A DNA stretch of 53,022 nt from an uncultured Spirochaetales bacterium (GTDB taxonomy: Bacteria; Spirochaetota; Spirochaetia; Sphaerochaetales; Sphaerochaetaceae). The stretch lies in the NCBI GenBank assembly GCA_944393005.1, contig CALXYO010000013.1:1-53022 (forward strand), written 5' to 3'. The notes under the pieces were generated by a model. That model was not told the origin of the DNA, ran no database searches, and was given only the letters and a program-made list of their open reading frames with translations. The translations under genes and the position numbers were made by a program. Of the stretch, positions 24,596 through 32,737 are shown piece by piece (position 1 is the first letter of the stretch; each line of letters begins with the position of its first letter).

Positions 24596-25516
24596 TCAGT
24601 CGAACACCAATGACAGGACAAGATCCTGCTCATAGTCGCCGAAACGCTTGCCGTACAGGTTGAAACCTCTTTTGTTCATAGCATCATCCTTGTTTCCTAT
24701 TCTTATTTTTATGGCGTTTGTCTGTTTGTCTATTCCGTATGAGTCTATGTCTTTCTCGTTCTGTCTCACACGGTTGAGTATTGTGCCCACGTTTGTCAGC
24801 TCGAGAGTGTAGAGCAGGCCGAACTGGCTGGCGTTCCACCACATCGGAGTTATCCTTCCTCTTCTCTTGCCGTAGTCGCCGGGGCATGTGAATGTCACGG
24901 CTTCGATGTCATTGATCCAGATTGTGATGTCGCTCGGCCAGTCTTCATTGTAGAAAGGTGCTTCGCTTGACGCTTCAAATGAGAATATGAGGCGCTTGGG
25001 TTTTTTCATAAGTCCCTCGACTGGAATCGGAAACGAGTATTCTATGAAACCTGAGCTGGTCCAGATGAGTTCCGCATTCATCCTTTCCGGAATGAAAAAT
25101 TCGGAAGGGGAGTTGTCGCATCTTATGATTTCATTTGCCGAACACATACCGCAGGTCGGATGGATATCGCAGTTTGTGAAAGCACCCACCGGCATCGAGA
25201 TAGATGTCGAGAAATGCTTCTTCTTGCCTTCGGCAAGGTTTATCTCAAGCTTGTCCATGCACCGGGTGCAAAGTTTCATTGTTCCCCTTTCGCCGGGAAG
25301 CAGCTCGCTTTGTATTATTCCCGCTTCTTCCAGAATCTTCAGGTGAAGTGCTGCCGTGGACTGCGGAATGTGCAGCTGTGATGCTATCTCTGAAATGTTC
25401 AGGCTTGAGTTTATGAGGCTTTTCACTATTGCCAGTCTTTCCCTGTTGGAAAGGGCTTTTGCGATTATTGATAGTCTGTCTGTATCTTCAATTGTGAGCC
25501 GCTCGTTACGTGCCAT
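24596..25516 (-). CDS. ArsR-type transcriptional regulator with Cys-rich linker and sugar-operon effector domain
   Basis: The 306-residue protein has an N-terminal ArsR winged helix (about 14-75; L-N-I-S-E-I-A-S-Q-L-H-I-P-Q-S-T recognition region), a Cys-rich middle (Cys83, 86, 116, 122, 125, 133: C-T-R-C, C-G-M-C) and a C-terminal domain of ~170 residues with many aromatic residues (P-M-W-W-N-A-S-Q-F-G-L). The cysteines look like a metal-binding site, but they lie outside the classical ArsR sensor helices. Proteins of this layout occur beside carbohydrate transport genes. It is divergent from the sugar operon starting at 25681 and is its likely regulator. AGGAGA precedes ATG 25516 and TATAAT (complement of 25544-25549) is a candidate -10. 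Confidence 0.8.
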   Translation of the reverse strand: MARNERLTIEDTDRLSIIAKALSNRERLAIVKSLINSSLNISEIASQLHIPQSTAALHLKILEEAGIIQSELLPGERGTMKLCTRCMDKLEINLAEGKKKHFSTSISMPVGAFTNCDIHPTCGMCSANEIIRCDNSPSEFFIPERMNAELIWTSSGFIEYSFPIPVEGLMKKPKRLIFSFEASSEAPFYNEDWPSDITIWINDIEAVTFTCPGDYGKRRGRITPMWWNASQFGLLYTLELTNVGTILNRVRQNEKDIDSYGIDKQTNAIKIRIGNKDDAMNKRGFNLYGKRFGDYEQDLVLSLVFD

Positions 25517-25555
25517 TATTCCCGTCTCCTCTTTTTACAGGGATTATAACATAAA

Positions 25556-25627
25556 TTTTGTGATAATATAGTCTGAAATAGCGTTTTAAGGGAAAACCAT
25601 GAGAAATAAACACATAATTTTTGTGAT
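25556..25627. promoter_or_regulatory. Two direct repeats in the divergent regulator/sugar operon promoter region
   Basis: The decamer ATTTTGTGAT occurs twice in the same orientation, at 25556-25565 and 25618-25627, 62 bases apart (close to six helical turns), both preceded by ATAA. They lie between the divergent ArsR-type gene and the binding-protein gene and are candidate binding sites for that regulator. Confidence 0.4.
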
Positions 25628-25680
25628 TTTTTCTTGCAAACCGAAATTTCCTCTCTTACGCTGGGGTCAGGAGGACACCT

Positions 25681-27042
25681 ATGAGAAAAACGAAATTTAA
25701 ATCATTGGTAATGTTTCTGATTGTATTCATATCCGCCTTTGCGCTTTTCGCACAGGGCAGTGGCGAAAAGGCAGCTGCAGAGAATACTTCAGGGTTTGAG
25801 GATCCGGTACTCAATATTGCTGTTTTCGGCGGCGGATACGGAGATGAATACTGGTACCAGATTGTCGAAATGTTTGAAGAAGCTTATCCCGGAGTCACCG
25901 TGAACATGCAGATCAGCCCGACAATCGGTCAGATCATCACTCCGCAGATCGCAGCAGGAGACTGGCCTGATTTCATGTGCTGCAACGGTAATGACACTCA
26001 GGGACTCATTACAACCATGAAGAGGGAAAAGGCGATCCTTGACATCACGGATGTATTTGACTCTCCGGCTCTCGGAGAGGAAGGTGTGACACTCCGTGAA
26101 AAAATGATGCCCGGTCTGCTGGATTCAAGAAAGTATGCTCCATACGGAGACGGCAGAATCTATTTTGCACCGTTCAACTGCGGCCCCACCGGACTTGTTT
26201 ATAACAAGACCCTCTTTGAGAAGAACGGATGGGAACTTCCGAAGACATGGGATGAATTCTATGCCCTCGGCGAGGAAGCGGCCCAGCAGGGGATCAGCCT
26301 GTTCACATATCCGGGTATCTATCCGTATTACTGGGAACATATGCTGATTGCGGCAATCACCGCACATGCCGGCGTGGATGCAATCAATGCGATCATGTCA
26401 TACGAGGAGAACTCATGGGACAATCCCGAGGTGAGGGAAGTTCTTGAAGAGTTCGTCAGAATGGCTCAGGGCTATGTCCTTCCCGGTTCAGAAGCTCTCA
26501 ACCATACACAGAGCCAGAGCGAGCTTATGATGGACCATGCTCTTTTCATTTCAACGGGAAACTGGGTTGAAAGCGAGATGGCTGATGCACCGAGGACCGA
26601 GGGCTTTGTATTTGCGATGGCTCCGGCTCCCTGTGTGAGCGAAGATGAGACAAGCTACATCAGAAATGACGGAGACACTTTCATCATTCCGGCTGAGGCT
26701 GACAACACGGAGCTTGCAAAGGAATTCCTCAGATTCCTCTATACAGATGAATCCGTAAAGCTTTTTGCCGAGAAATCAAACGGTGTGTATGCCACAGCAG
26801 ATGCACTTGAACTTGTTGAAGGAATAGTAAGTGACGGTGTGTACGGTATGTACAGTGTCAACAATCAGCCGGGTGTCAATGCCGTTGTCGCAGTTCTTGA
26901 CGCTGTTCCGGATGGATGTAACGTGGTGCCGATGGATGTTATCTGGAATCCTGTTCCGGATGTTCTTGCCGGACGCATGACAATTGATCAGTGGATTGAT
27001 CAAATTGAAAGTGCATACGCGGAAATAAGATCTTATATGTAA
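25681..27042 (+). CDS. Carbohydrate ABC transporter, extracellular solute-binding protein (family 1)
   Basis: The 453-residue protein has a signal peptide (K-F-K-S-L-V-M-F-L-I-V-F...A-L-F-A-Q-G-S-G-E) and no lipobox Cys. The mature part matches family-1 sugar-binding proteins: F-E-E-A-Y-P-G-V-T-V near residue 63, A-A-G-D-W-P-D-F, and G-P-T-G-L-V-Y-N-K-T-L-F-E-K-N-G-W with P-K-T-W-D-E-F. The operon contains a GH2 glycosidase and nagB, so a short glycoside, perhaps with an amino sugar, is the likely ligand. A strong GGAGG precedes ATG 25681. First gene of the operon to about 32400. Confidence 0.92.
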   Translation: MRKTKFKSLVMFLIVFISAFALFAQGSGEKAAAENTSGFEDPVLNIAVFGGGYGDEYWYQIVEMFEEAYPGVTVNMQISPTIGQIITPQIAAGDWPDFMCCNGNDTQGLITTMKREKAILDITDVFDSPALGEEGVTLREKMMPGLLDSRKYAPYGDGRIYFAPFNCGPTGLVYNKTLFEKNGWELPKTWDEFYALGEEAAQQGISLFTYPGIYPYYWEHMLIAAITAHAGVDAINAIMSYEENSWDNPEVREVLEEFVRMAQGYVLPGSEALNHTQSQSELMMDHALFISTGNWVESEMADAPRTEGFVFAMAPAPCVSEDETSYIRNDGDTFIIPAEADNTELAKEFLRFLYTDESVKLFAEKSNGVYATADALELVEGIVSDGVYGMYSVNNQPGVNAVVAVLDAVPDGCNVVPMDVIWNPVPDVLAGRMTIDQWIDQIESAYAEIRSYM

Positions 27043-27056
27043 GGAGTGACGGCAGG

Positions 27057-27950
27057 ATGAGCAGGAAAAACTTTCAGCGGAATATTTTTATATCATTCTC
27101 CATAATACCTCCGCTTCTGATTACGCTTGTCTTTCTTGCCATACCTGCCGTACGTGCTTTCTGCCTGTCTTTCACTGATGCGAACATGATAGGCATCGGA
27201 GGAACTTCTTTTACCGGTCTTGAAAATTATCGCTACATGTTTTCCGACCAGGTTTTCATGAAGGCTTTCCGCAATACAGTTATACTGCTGATCGTGGTAC
27301 CCCTCATCACGATCACTGTCAGCCTGATTCTCTCAGAGATCCTTCACAGGGGAAATCTGAGGGAAGCGGGCTTTTACAGGGTGGTGTTTTTCTTTCCCAG
27401 CATAATTTCCCTGACTGTCGTTGCCATTGTCTGGTCATTCATTTTCCATCCTACAATGGGTCTTGTTAACAGCATGCTGGACTTTCTGCATCTTTCACAG
27501 ATGAAGAGGTCATGGCTTGGAACGGCAGAGACAGCGCTGGGATCGATCGCATTCACTCTTGTATGGCAGGCTGCCGGATATTATCTTGTGATGATACTGG
27601 CTGCAATGACATCGATAAACAACGATTATTATGAGGCGGCAACCATTGACGGGGCAGGATGGTTCAGACAGTTCGTCTATATAACGCTGCCGGAAGTAAA
27701 GAACATAATAATCATAACAATCATTCTCTCAATGTCGGGTACCCTCAACCTGAGTTTCACTCTGTCCACAATCATGACGAACGGAGGGCCGAACAACGCA
27801 TCCCTCGTTCTTTTGAAGTACATATACAACCAGGGAATGACAAACGGCAATTTCGGCTATTCAATGGCCATCACCGTTTTCACCCTGCTGTTCTCCATCA
27901 TTCTTTCCATCGCAGTGCAGAAACTGCAGAGAAGGGAGGAGGCGGTATGA
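27057..27950 (+). CDS. Sugar ABC transporter permease (MalF-like)
   Basis: A 297-residue inner-membrane protein with six predicted spans and the EAA loop Y-E-A-A-T-I-D-G-A-G-W-F-R-Q-F near residue 192, which contacts the ATPase. Its stop overlaps the next permease start (ATGA). No ATP-binding subunit is encoded in this operon, so it must use a shared MsmK-type ATPase such as the one at 43146-44246 or one encoded elsewhere. Confidence 0.93.
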   Translation: MSRKNFQRNIFISFSIIPPLLITLVFLAIPAVRAFCLSFTDANMIGIGGTSFTGLENYRYMFSDQVFMKAFRNTVILLIVVPLITITVSLILSEILHRGNLREAGFYRVVFFFPSIISLTVVAIVWSFIFHPTMGLVNSMLDFLHLSQMKRSWLGTAETALGSIAFTLVWQAAGYYLVMILAAMTSINNDYYEAATIDGAGWFRQFVYITLPEVKNIIIITIILSMSGTLNLSFTLSTIMTNGGPNNASLVLLKYIYNQGMTNGNFGYSMAITVFTLLFSIILSIAVQKLQRREEAV

Positions 27951-28771
27951 AGATCGTAAGACTGGTTCTGAGAATTCTCCTCATCCTGATAACTATTGTT
28001 GTCATATATCCATTTGTGTGGAGCATCTTCTCTTCATTCAAGACAAATGAGGAGTTCCTTGCTTCTCCTTTCTCTCTTCCATCCGGCCTTTATCTTGATA
28101 ATTTTGTCAGGGCTTTCCAGAAATCGAACATAGCCGGGAATTTCCTGTCTTCAATAATAGTCCTTATCTGCACGCTTTTCCTTGTGGTGCTCTTTACAGT
28201 ACCGGCTTCATATGTGCTCAGCCGGTACAGGTTTGCCGGACGCCGCCTGATAAAAAGCTTTTTCATGGCACTTATTTTCGTTCCGGTTTCGCTTATCATG
28301 ATACCTCTGTTCTCGCAGATGAGTTCAATGCATCTTCTGAACAACAGGATTGCCCTTTCCTTTGTGTATGCTGCAATGCTTTATCCTTTTTCGATTTTCC
28401 TTCTCTCCGGCTATATGGAAAGCATTCCCAAATCATATGAAGAAGCTGCCGAGATAGATGGATGCAGTCCGTTGCGCACACTTGTCTACATAATCACACC
28501 ATTGGCCAAAAGCGGGATATTCACAGTGGTTCTTCTGGATGCCATGAACGCATTCAATGAATATGCAATAGCGCTTGTGCTGATCACCGATCAGGCAAAA
28601 CAGACAATTCCCGTGGGAATTGCGACGCTGTATGAAGCACAGCGCTATGCCACGGACTGGGGTGCGCTTTTCGCCGCACTGACAATAGTCATTATTCCTA
28701 CAGTTGTATTCTATATCGCTGGACAGCGTTACCTCATAGAAGGTGTGAACGTCGGCGGTATCAAGGAGTGA
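27947..28771 (+). CDS. Sugar ABC transporter permease (MalG-like)
   Basis: The 274-residue second permease of the importer has six hydrophobic segments and the EAA motif Y-E-E-A-A-E-I-D-G-C-S-P-L near residue 165, ending V-N-V-G-G-I-K-E as in many MalG proteins. ATG 27947 is preceded by GGGAGGAGG. The frame is open far upstream inside the previous permease, but that part is not permease-like. The start overlaps the MalF-like stop by 4 bases, indicating coupled translation. Confidence 0.93.
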   Translation: MKIVRLVLRILLILITIVVIYPFVWSIFSSFKTNEEFLASPFSLPSGLYLDNFVRAFQKSNIAGNFLSSIIVLICTLFLVVLFTVPASYVLSRYRFAGRRLIKSFFMALIFVPVSLIMIPLFSQMSSMHLLNNRIALSFVYAAMLYPFSIFLLSGYMESIPKSYEEAAEIDGCSPLRTLVYIITPLAKSGIFTVVLLDAMNAFNEYAIALVLITDQAKQTIPVGIATLYEAQRYATDWGALFAALTIVIIPTVVFYIAGQRYLIEGVNVGGIKE

Positions 28772-28773
28772 AA

Positions 28774-30426
28774 ATGAAAGCTAGGGAACGAATCAATCTT
28801 GATGGATGGTGGAATTATGAACTCTTTTCCGGCAGCACACATCTGAGCGGAAGAATCAATGTTCCCTTTCCCGTTGAGAGCAGAAAGTCATTTGTTGAAT
28901 ACAAAGGACGTATAGATAAGCTCATATATACAAGAGAGGTTGAGCTTGATGATGCTGACGGACAGCGGACGGTCATTCATTTCGGGGCTGTTGATCATGA
29001 TGCATCGGTTTTTGTGAACGGAATACTGGCCGGAAGTCATTCAGGCGGATACACTCCGTTTGACATTGACATTACGGATTATATTGTAAACGGGTGCAAT
29101 CTGCTGCGGGTGGAGGTTTTTGATGATACAGATGCGTCAAATCAGGCCAGAGGCAAGCAGTGTGTCGATGATGAACCTCACGGATGTTTTTACACCAGGG
29201 TCACCGGTATCTGGCAGAGTGTCTGGATTGAAAGAAAAAGCATGATATACATTGAGAGTGTCAAGGTTGATTCCTTCAACAGCGACGGGGATGCCGTATT
29301 CTCGCTGCGCCTCAGCAGGAAACCCGACAATCTCACACTCTCTGTTTCGGTAAATGGTGAAATGAAGCTGTGCATGAATGCAGATGCAAGGGATTTGTCA
29401 TTCTCCATACATGTTGACGATCCTGTTCTCTGGAACGTTGCGAAACCTGCACTTTATCATTATGAGGTGGCACTTTCTTCAGGAGATATTGCTGAAGGCC
29501 GTTTCGGTTTCAGGGATATCTCATGGGATAAATACGGGTTTTATCTGAATGGTGAAAGAACACCGCTGTGTCTCGTAATGGACCAGGGATATTATCCTGA
29601 CGGGATATATACTCCTGACAGTGCTGATGCTTTTCGTGATGACATTATCAGAGCGCAGAAGCTCGGTTTCAACGGTGCACGGCTGCATCAGAAAGTGTTT
29701 CAGGAGGAATATCTGTCAATTGCCGATGAACTTGGCTTTCTTGTTTTCTGCGAGTTCCCGTCCTGGGGTCTTGATGCTTCCTCTCCTGCGACAGAGAACA
29801 TAATGGAAAGGGAATGGACAGAGACCATGGAGCTGTATTACTCCCATCCTTCAGTGATTGCCTACTGTCCTTTCAATGAGACTCCTGTGAATCAGGATGC
29901 CGGGCTGGTCGAAAGAGTGTACAGGCTGACAAAGTCTTTTGATCCCACCCGTCCGGTTATTGACACAAGCGGCTTTCATCATGTTGTTTCGGACATCTTC
30001 GATATACATGACTATGAACAGAACGGCAGGGTGCTTGAGGAGCATTATAGAAGGGATTACGGCGTACTGGGATACGATGAATACAACAGCAGTTATAACG
30101 GTATGACTCCGCTGATGCTGAGCGAATTCGGAGGAACATATTACAGTACGTCTCTGTTCCCGGATGAGCTTTTCCCCGGTCAGGATGATGCATGGAAGAA
30201 ATGGAAGCCGGTTAAAAACGAAAGTGAGTTCGTCAGTCGTGTCATTTCTCTGATCCGGGCACTGAAAAGCTGTCCTTTCATCGGTTTCTGCTACACACAG
30301 CTTTATGATGTCGAACAGGAGATCAACGGACTTTTCACATATGACAGGAAAAAGAAATTCTCAGATGAGTCTTATGAAATGATCAGAAAGGCAATTAAGG
30401 AATACAAAGAGGAGAAGGGAAGATGA
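28774..30426 (+). CDS. Glycoside hydrolase family 2 protein
   Basis: A 550-residue cytoplasmic enzyme (no signal peptide) of GH2: an N-terminal jelly-roll sugar-binding domain, an immunoglobulin-like domain (about 155-250) and a C-terminal TIM barrel. The acid/base is Glu369 in C-P-F-N-E-T and the nucleophile Glu451 in L-S-E-F-G-G. GH2 covers beta-galactosidases, beta-mannosidases and beta-glucuronidases; this one is short and lacks the glucuronidase N-x-K motif, so the sugar is not assigned. I prefer ATG 28774 (AAGGAG 5 bases before) over GTG 28768, which overlaps that site. It probably cleaves the oligosaccharide imported by the preceding genes. Confidence 0.88.
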   Translation: MKARERINLDGWWNYELFSGSTHLSGRINVPFPVESRKSFVEYKGRIDKLIYTREVELDDADGQRTVIHFGAVDHDASVFVNGILAGSHSGGYTPFDIDITDYIVNGCNLLRVEVFDDTDASNQARGKQCVDDEPHGCFYTRVTGIWQSVWIERKSMIYIESVKVDSFNSDGDAVFSLRLSRKPDNLTLSVSVNGEMKLCMNADARDLSFSIHVDDPVLWNVAKPALYHYEVALSSGDIAEGRFGFRDISWDKYGFYLNGERTPLCLVMDQGYYPDGIYTPDSADAFRDDIIRAQKLGFNGARLHQKVFQEEYLSIADELGFLVFCEFPSWGLDASSPATENIMEREWTETMELYYSHPSVIAYCPFNETPVNQDAGLVERVYRLTKSFDPTRPVIDTSGFHHVVSDIFDIHDYEQNGRVLEEHYRRDYGVLGYDEYNSSYNGMTPLMLSEFGGTYYSTSLFPDELFPGQDDAWKKWKPVKNESEFVSRVISLIRALKSCPFIGFCYTQLYDVEQEINGLFTYDRKKKFSDESYEMIRKAIKEYKEEKGR

Positions 30427-31013
30427 CATGGCTTTGTGTCGGCGATTCAATAACCGAGAAAAATTTCAGGACTGCATTGAACTACCATGATTATGTGGCG
30501 GAAGAATTCGGCTTTGATGTGATAAACGAAGGTCTGAGCGGAACCGGATTCCTGCAGGATTTTGAAGGAAATGTCTCTTATCTGAAAAGACAGAAAAAGT
30601 ATTCACCTTCTCCTGACATCATCACGATAATGGGCAGTCTGAATGATCTGTTCTTTCTTGATGATCCGCGCGCGCAGATTGAAATGAGCCTGCGCCGTGC
30701 GATGGCTGAATATGTTGACAAGACAATTGAATATTATCCTCTGAGTTTCATTGCACTCCTTTCCCCGCCGCCGCGCTCATACATCAACGGGCCGTGCTGG
30801 TATGTGGATGCACTTGAGGAGACGGCAAGGCATTATTCTCTGCCGTTTCTCAATATCTATTCAGGTACTGCGCTCAGACCGTGGATAGAAGAGAACAACA
30901 GGGAATATTTTTCCTGTCCCGCATGTCCAGAGGGGGATGGTACTCATCCCAATGAGAAAGGTCATCTGATCATGGCAAAAAGGATCAGCGCCTTTCTGAG
31001 GGAATATATCTAA
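30423..31013 (+). CDS. SGNH/GDSL-family hydrolase
   Basis: A 196-residue cytoplasmic esterase-like protein. The SGNH blocks are visible: G-D-S-I-T-E (Ser9 nucleophile), G-L-S-G near residue 37, G-S-L-N-D (Asn74) and D-G-T-H-P-N near the C terminus (Asp/His). Such enzymes commonly remove acetyl groups from sugars. The ATG overlaps the GH2 stop by 4 bases, supporting joint action on an acylated glycoside inside the cell. Confidence 0.88.
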   Translation: MTWLCVGDSITEKNFRTALNYHDYVAEEFGFDVINEGLSGTGFLQDFEGNVSYLKRQKKYSPSPDIITIMGSLNDLFFLDDPRAQIEMSLRRAMAEYVDKTIEYYPLSFIALLSPPPRSYINGPCWYVDALEETARHYSLPFLNIYSGTALRPWIEENNREYFSCPACPEGDGTHPNEKGHLIMAKRISAFLREYI

Positions 31014-31063
31014 GCTCTCCTTGCCGGTAGTATGGTTTCTTCCGGTTTGTGTATTTCTTTTTC

Positions 31064-31094
31064 ATCAGACATCAGACGGGGACTGATGTCTGGT
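31064..31094 (+). terminator. Strong hairpin between the hydrolase and nagB
   Basis: ATCAGACATCAG (31064-31075) pairs with CTGATGTCTGGT (31083-31094), 11 of 12 bases, 7-base loop. The tail TGCTTTGTTCATTTT is only moderately T-rich, so it may be a partial terminator or an mRNA-stabilising element. The rest of the 268-base gap has no convincing gene. Confidence 0.45.
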
Positions 31095-31281
31095 GCTTTG
31101 TTCATTTTGCTGCCCAGGCCTGCCGCGTCCTGCGGTTCTGCCGGGCTGGTACAGCTTCTATTGTGCTTGTCCGTGCATCATGAAGAATATTGCAGATCAC
31201 GCCTTCGCAATTTGATGATCACATATGAAATAGCGTTGCATGTCATGTCTGGCGGTGCTAATCTGACAGCAGGGGTTTTGA

Positions 31282-32061
31282 ATGGAAGTAAGGATTTATC
31301 ATGATGCAGACAGTCTTGGTGCTGCTGCTTCACGTAAATGTGCGCAGATCATAAACAGGGCGATAGTAGAGAATGGAGAGGCAAGGATAATCCTCTCCAC
31401 AGGAGCAAGCCAGTTCGAGACACTTTCCCATCTTGTTTCGGAAGATGTCGACTGGAGTAAGGTAACCATGTTCCATCTTGATGAATACGTGGGACTGCCT
31501 GAATCCCATGCGGCAAGTTTCAGGAAGTATCTTAAGGAGAGATTCATCTCAAAGGTGAATCTCAAGGCTTGCCATCTTGTTGAGGGAAGGAAAGAACAGC
31601 TTGAGGAACTCTCACGGCTTTTATGTGAGAAGCCCATCGATCTCGGTCTCATCGGCATAGGAGAGAACGGCCATATCGCATTCAATGATCCTCCATGTGA
31701 TTTCGATACACAGGATCCTTACATCATTGTCAATTTGAATGATACATGCAAAAGACAGCAGGTTGGAGAGGGCTGGTTTGCCGATACCTCTGAAGTGCCT
31801 CCTCAGGCGGTGTCGATGTCATGCCGCCAGATACTGAAATGCCTCAATATTGTAAGTGCGGTGCCTCATAAGGTGAAGGCCGAAGCGGTGAGGAATACAC
31901 TTTATTCAAAGGTGGTGACCAATACGGTTCCTGCGACTCTGCTGAAGACACATGAGAACTTTTCATTGTTCCTTGATGAAGAGAGTGCATACCTTATTGA
32001 TGATTTCAACAGAATTGTGGATTTCTATTCTCCTGCCACAGTAGTGATAAAAGGGGAGTGA
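31282..32061 (+). CDS. nagB: Glucosamine-6-phosphate deaminase
   Basis: Converts glucosamine-6-phosphate to fructose-6-phosphate and ammonium. The 259-residue product has the NagB blocks: L-S-T-G-A-S near 38-43, F-H-L-D-E-Y-V-G-L (Asp67/Glu68 region) and G-I-G-E-N-G-H-I-A-F-N-D-P (126-137, catalytic His131). AGGGG precedes ATG 31282. Its presence after the importer and GH2 suggests that the transported glycoside contains GlcNAc or glucosamine. No nagA is in the operon. A broken Gfo/Idh gene follows after one base. Confidence 0.93.
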   Translation: MEVRIYHDADSLGAAASRKCAQIINRAIVENGEARIILSTGASQFETLSHLVSEDVDWSKVTMFHLDEYVGLPESHAASFRKYLKERFISKVNLKACHLVEGRKEQLEELSRLLCEKPIDLGLIGIGENGHIAFNDPPCDFDTQDPYIIVNLNDTCKRQQVGEGWFADTSEVPPQAVSMSCRQILKCLNIVSAVPHKVKAEAVRNTLYSKVVTNTVPATLLKTHENFSLFLDEESAYLIDDFNRIVDFYSPATVVIKGE

Positions 32062-32062
32062 C

Positions 32063-32396
32063 ATGGGAGCAATAAAGGCAATAGTTGTCGGAGGCGGCAA
32101 CGGATCCCGGTTCGTGTTCGGACCTTATGCCCCACAACCTCTCTGACATGAAGATTGTCGCGGTGGCTGAGAAAGACCCTGAAAGAAGGCGTATTTTCGC
32201 AGCCGAGAACAATCTTGATGAAAGCTGCTGCTATGACAGTGCGGACAGCCTGTACAAAGAAGGGAAGATCGCTGATCTGGCAATTATCGCAACACAGGAC
32301 AGGGACCATTATGACAATGCCGTGAAGGCATTGAAGCTGGGCTATGATCTGATTCTGGAGAAACACATTGCGGCAAGTATGGATGAGTGCCGCTGA
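32063..32396 (+). pseudogene. Broken Gfo/Idh/MocA-family oxidoreductase (N-terminal part)
   Basis: ATG 32063, preceded by AGGGGAG, opens M-G-A-I-K-A-I-V-V-G-G-G-N-G, a Rossmann NAD(P)-binding start. The frame then stops at a TGA in 32138-32151. The next frame continues L-S-D-M-K-I-V-A-V-A-E-K-D-P and L-E-K-H-I-A-A-S-M-D-E-C-R, as in Gfo/Idh proteins. Removing one C of the C4 run at 32130-32133 rejoins the frames. The gene then ends at 32396 after ~110 residues, whereas the family has 330-380, so the C-terminal substrate domain is lost. It was probably a sugar dehydrogenase of this operon. Confidence 0.8.
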
Positions 32397-32737
32397 AAGG
32401 GATTCTTCATGTTGAGGGAACTGACAATCCTCACGCAGAAGAGGATATATTGGATTTCCCCTTCTTCTTCCATCATGGTCTTCCCCTGATAGATGATAGG
32501 GATGGTGATGGAGCTTCACATACGCTCTGTCTGGAATATGCCTTCACTGAATATTCCTCCTGATTAGATTGGGCGGAGAATAAATGCCGCGGATAATCAG
32601 AAGTGATGGGCTGATTAATTCCTGAACGGGCAGTGCAATAAGGCTGGTTTCACACTGCAGTCAAGTTCGTTTTGAGAAAAAAGACGGCAGACCGTTTTCC
32701 GCAGTCTGCCGGAGGAGAAACACTGACTATTCTGGAA
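32397..32737 (+). other. Degraded sequence after the broken oxidoreductase
   Basis: One frame is open from 32384 to 32563 with coding-like content (P-L-K-G-I-L-H-V-E-G-T-D-N-P-H-A-E-E-D) but no start codon context and no family I can name. It may be the end of a deleted gene. The rest holds the minus-strand terminator at 32677-32711. I see nothing else. Confidence 0.35.
32677..32711 (-). terminator. Rho-independent terminator of the minus-strand ABC operon
   Basis: Perfect stem CGGCAGAC (32685-32692) / GTCTGCCG (32704-32711), followed on the minus strand by TCTTTTTT. It ends the operon 37597-32738. Confidence 0.9.

Noticed and set aside
31032..31304. 90-residue open frame between the SGNH hydrolase and nagB
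   Set aside because: It runs through a strong hairpin and into the nagB start, with no family resemblance and no ribosome-binding site.
32025..32519. 164-residue minus-strand open frame over the broken Gfo/Idh gene
   Set aside because: The + strand shows clear Rossmann-fold remnants of the same operon; the antisense product resembles nothing.
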